A stretch of 64,000 nucleotides of DNA from Aphrocallistes beatrix. Lineage: Eukaryota > Porifera > Hexactinellida > Sceptrulophora > Aphrocallistidae. The position numbers and the translations under genes are program-made. Location of the stretch: NCBI GenBank assembly GCA_963281255.1, contig OY725497.1:1736001-1800000 (forward strand). The letters are read 5' to 3'. The notes beneath the pieces were generated by a model. It was not told the DNA's origin. It ran no database searches and was given only the letters and a program-made list of their open reading frames with translations. Below are positions 63,669 to 64,000 of this stretch, piece after piece (within the stretch, counting starts at the first letter, position 1; each line of letters opens with the position of its first letter).

Positions 63669-64000
63669 GTACCAGACGAGCCATGTTGAAAAGTATGCTG
63701 TGAATCGAGTAATAGTGAGAATAGGGTAGAATAGAGCAGACGTGATGTGAAGATGAATGTTGAATAGACAAGCGATGCGCAGATAGGTGATTTGAGTGAG
63801 TGACAATATTTTGAGAACATTTTGAAATATCGTAAAAATATTGTTTTTAATTATTATGGGTGACCAAAATGTGGTTAGTCATTTTATTCAGTGACGTTTA
63901 TTTGACAGAAGTTGACACATATTAGTAAATTCACAGGCTTATTTCCAAGTAATTACATCAGTGCATCTATTTCCTGAACCCGAGGTTGTAAAAATCAAGA
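63669..64000. other. Unassigned right edge
   Basis: No recognisable feature before the window ends. Confidence 0.4.

Overview
The window is nuclear DNA of an animal, most likely an invertebrate with a transposon-rich, AT-rich genome. The clues are GT-AG splice sites, no long bacterial-type genes, and wreckage of many eukaryotic transposon superfamilies: mariner, Tc1, pogo/Tigger, P/THAP, hAT, PIF/Harbinger, TTAA-target elements, a CR1/L2-like LINE and a trace of Ty3/Gypsy. I cannot name the species. There is no rRNA gene, confident tRNA gene, CRISPR array or complete cellular gene.

Layout. 0-6.7 kb: two inverted copies of a fold-back repeat around decayed fragments. 6.7-11.4 kb: a chain of one MITE-like family (here the CRE-hairpin family, because copies carry TGACGTCA and a GC-rich string of hairpins), interrupted by a mariner and by a THAP/P-like element with an 8-bp target duplication. 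11.4-17.4 kb: a TTAA-flanked repeat, an unidentified 143-residue ORF with a poly(A) signal, a hAT-like element and a PHD-finger fragment. 17.4-25.3 kb: pogo-like MITEs, a hAT MITE holding a mariner, more CRE-hairpin copies (one holding a pogo element with a CENP-B-type helix-turn-helix) and a third mariner. 25.7-35 kb: a hAT-like MITE inserted into its own relative, a 5'-truncated LINE, two hAT relics, a THAP relic and a convergent Harbinger transposase/Myb pair. 35-36.1 kb: a 0.96-kb palindrome. 36.8-44.1 kb: two TTAA-family copies, a hAT holding a mariner, and a Tc1/mariner whose transposase lost its third acidic residue. 44.6-48.2 kb: the best candidate for a cellular gene, small exons with good splice sites and matching phase, with a Harbinger element inside an intron. 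48-64 kb: a 128-bp tandem array with splice-like signals, a Tc1 relic, another CRE-hairpin copy split by a mariner, a 1.8-kb fold-back with cargo, a second P/THAP relic split by a hAT MITE, and several MITEs with clean target duplications.

Most entries record nested insertion, and several orders of insertion can be read directly. Three points stand out: three mariner copies share the same internal TGA at codon 57; the fold-back family has layered arms and different interiors; and the CRE-hairpin family spreads paired CRE and AP-1-like motifs and often lies in head-to-tail or inverted clusters.
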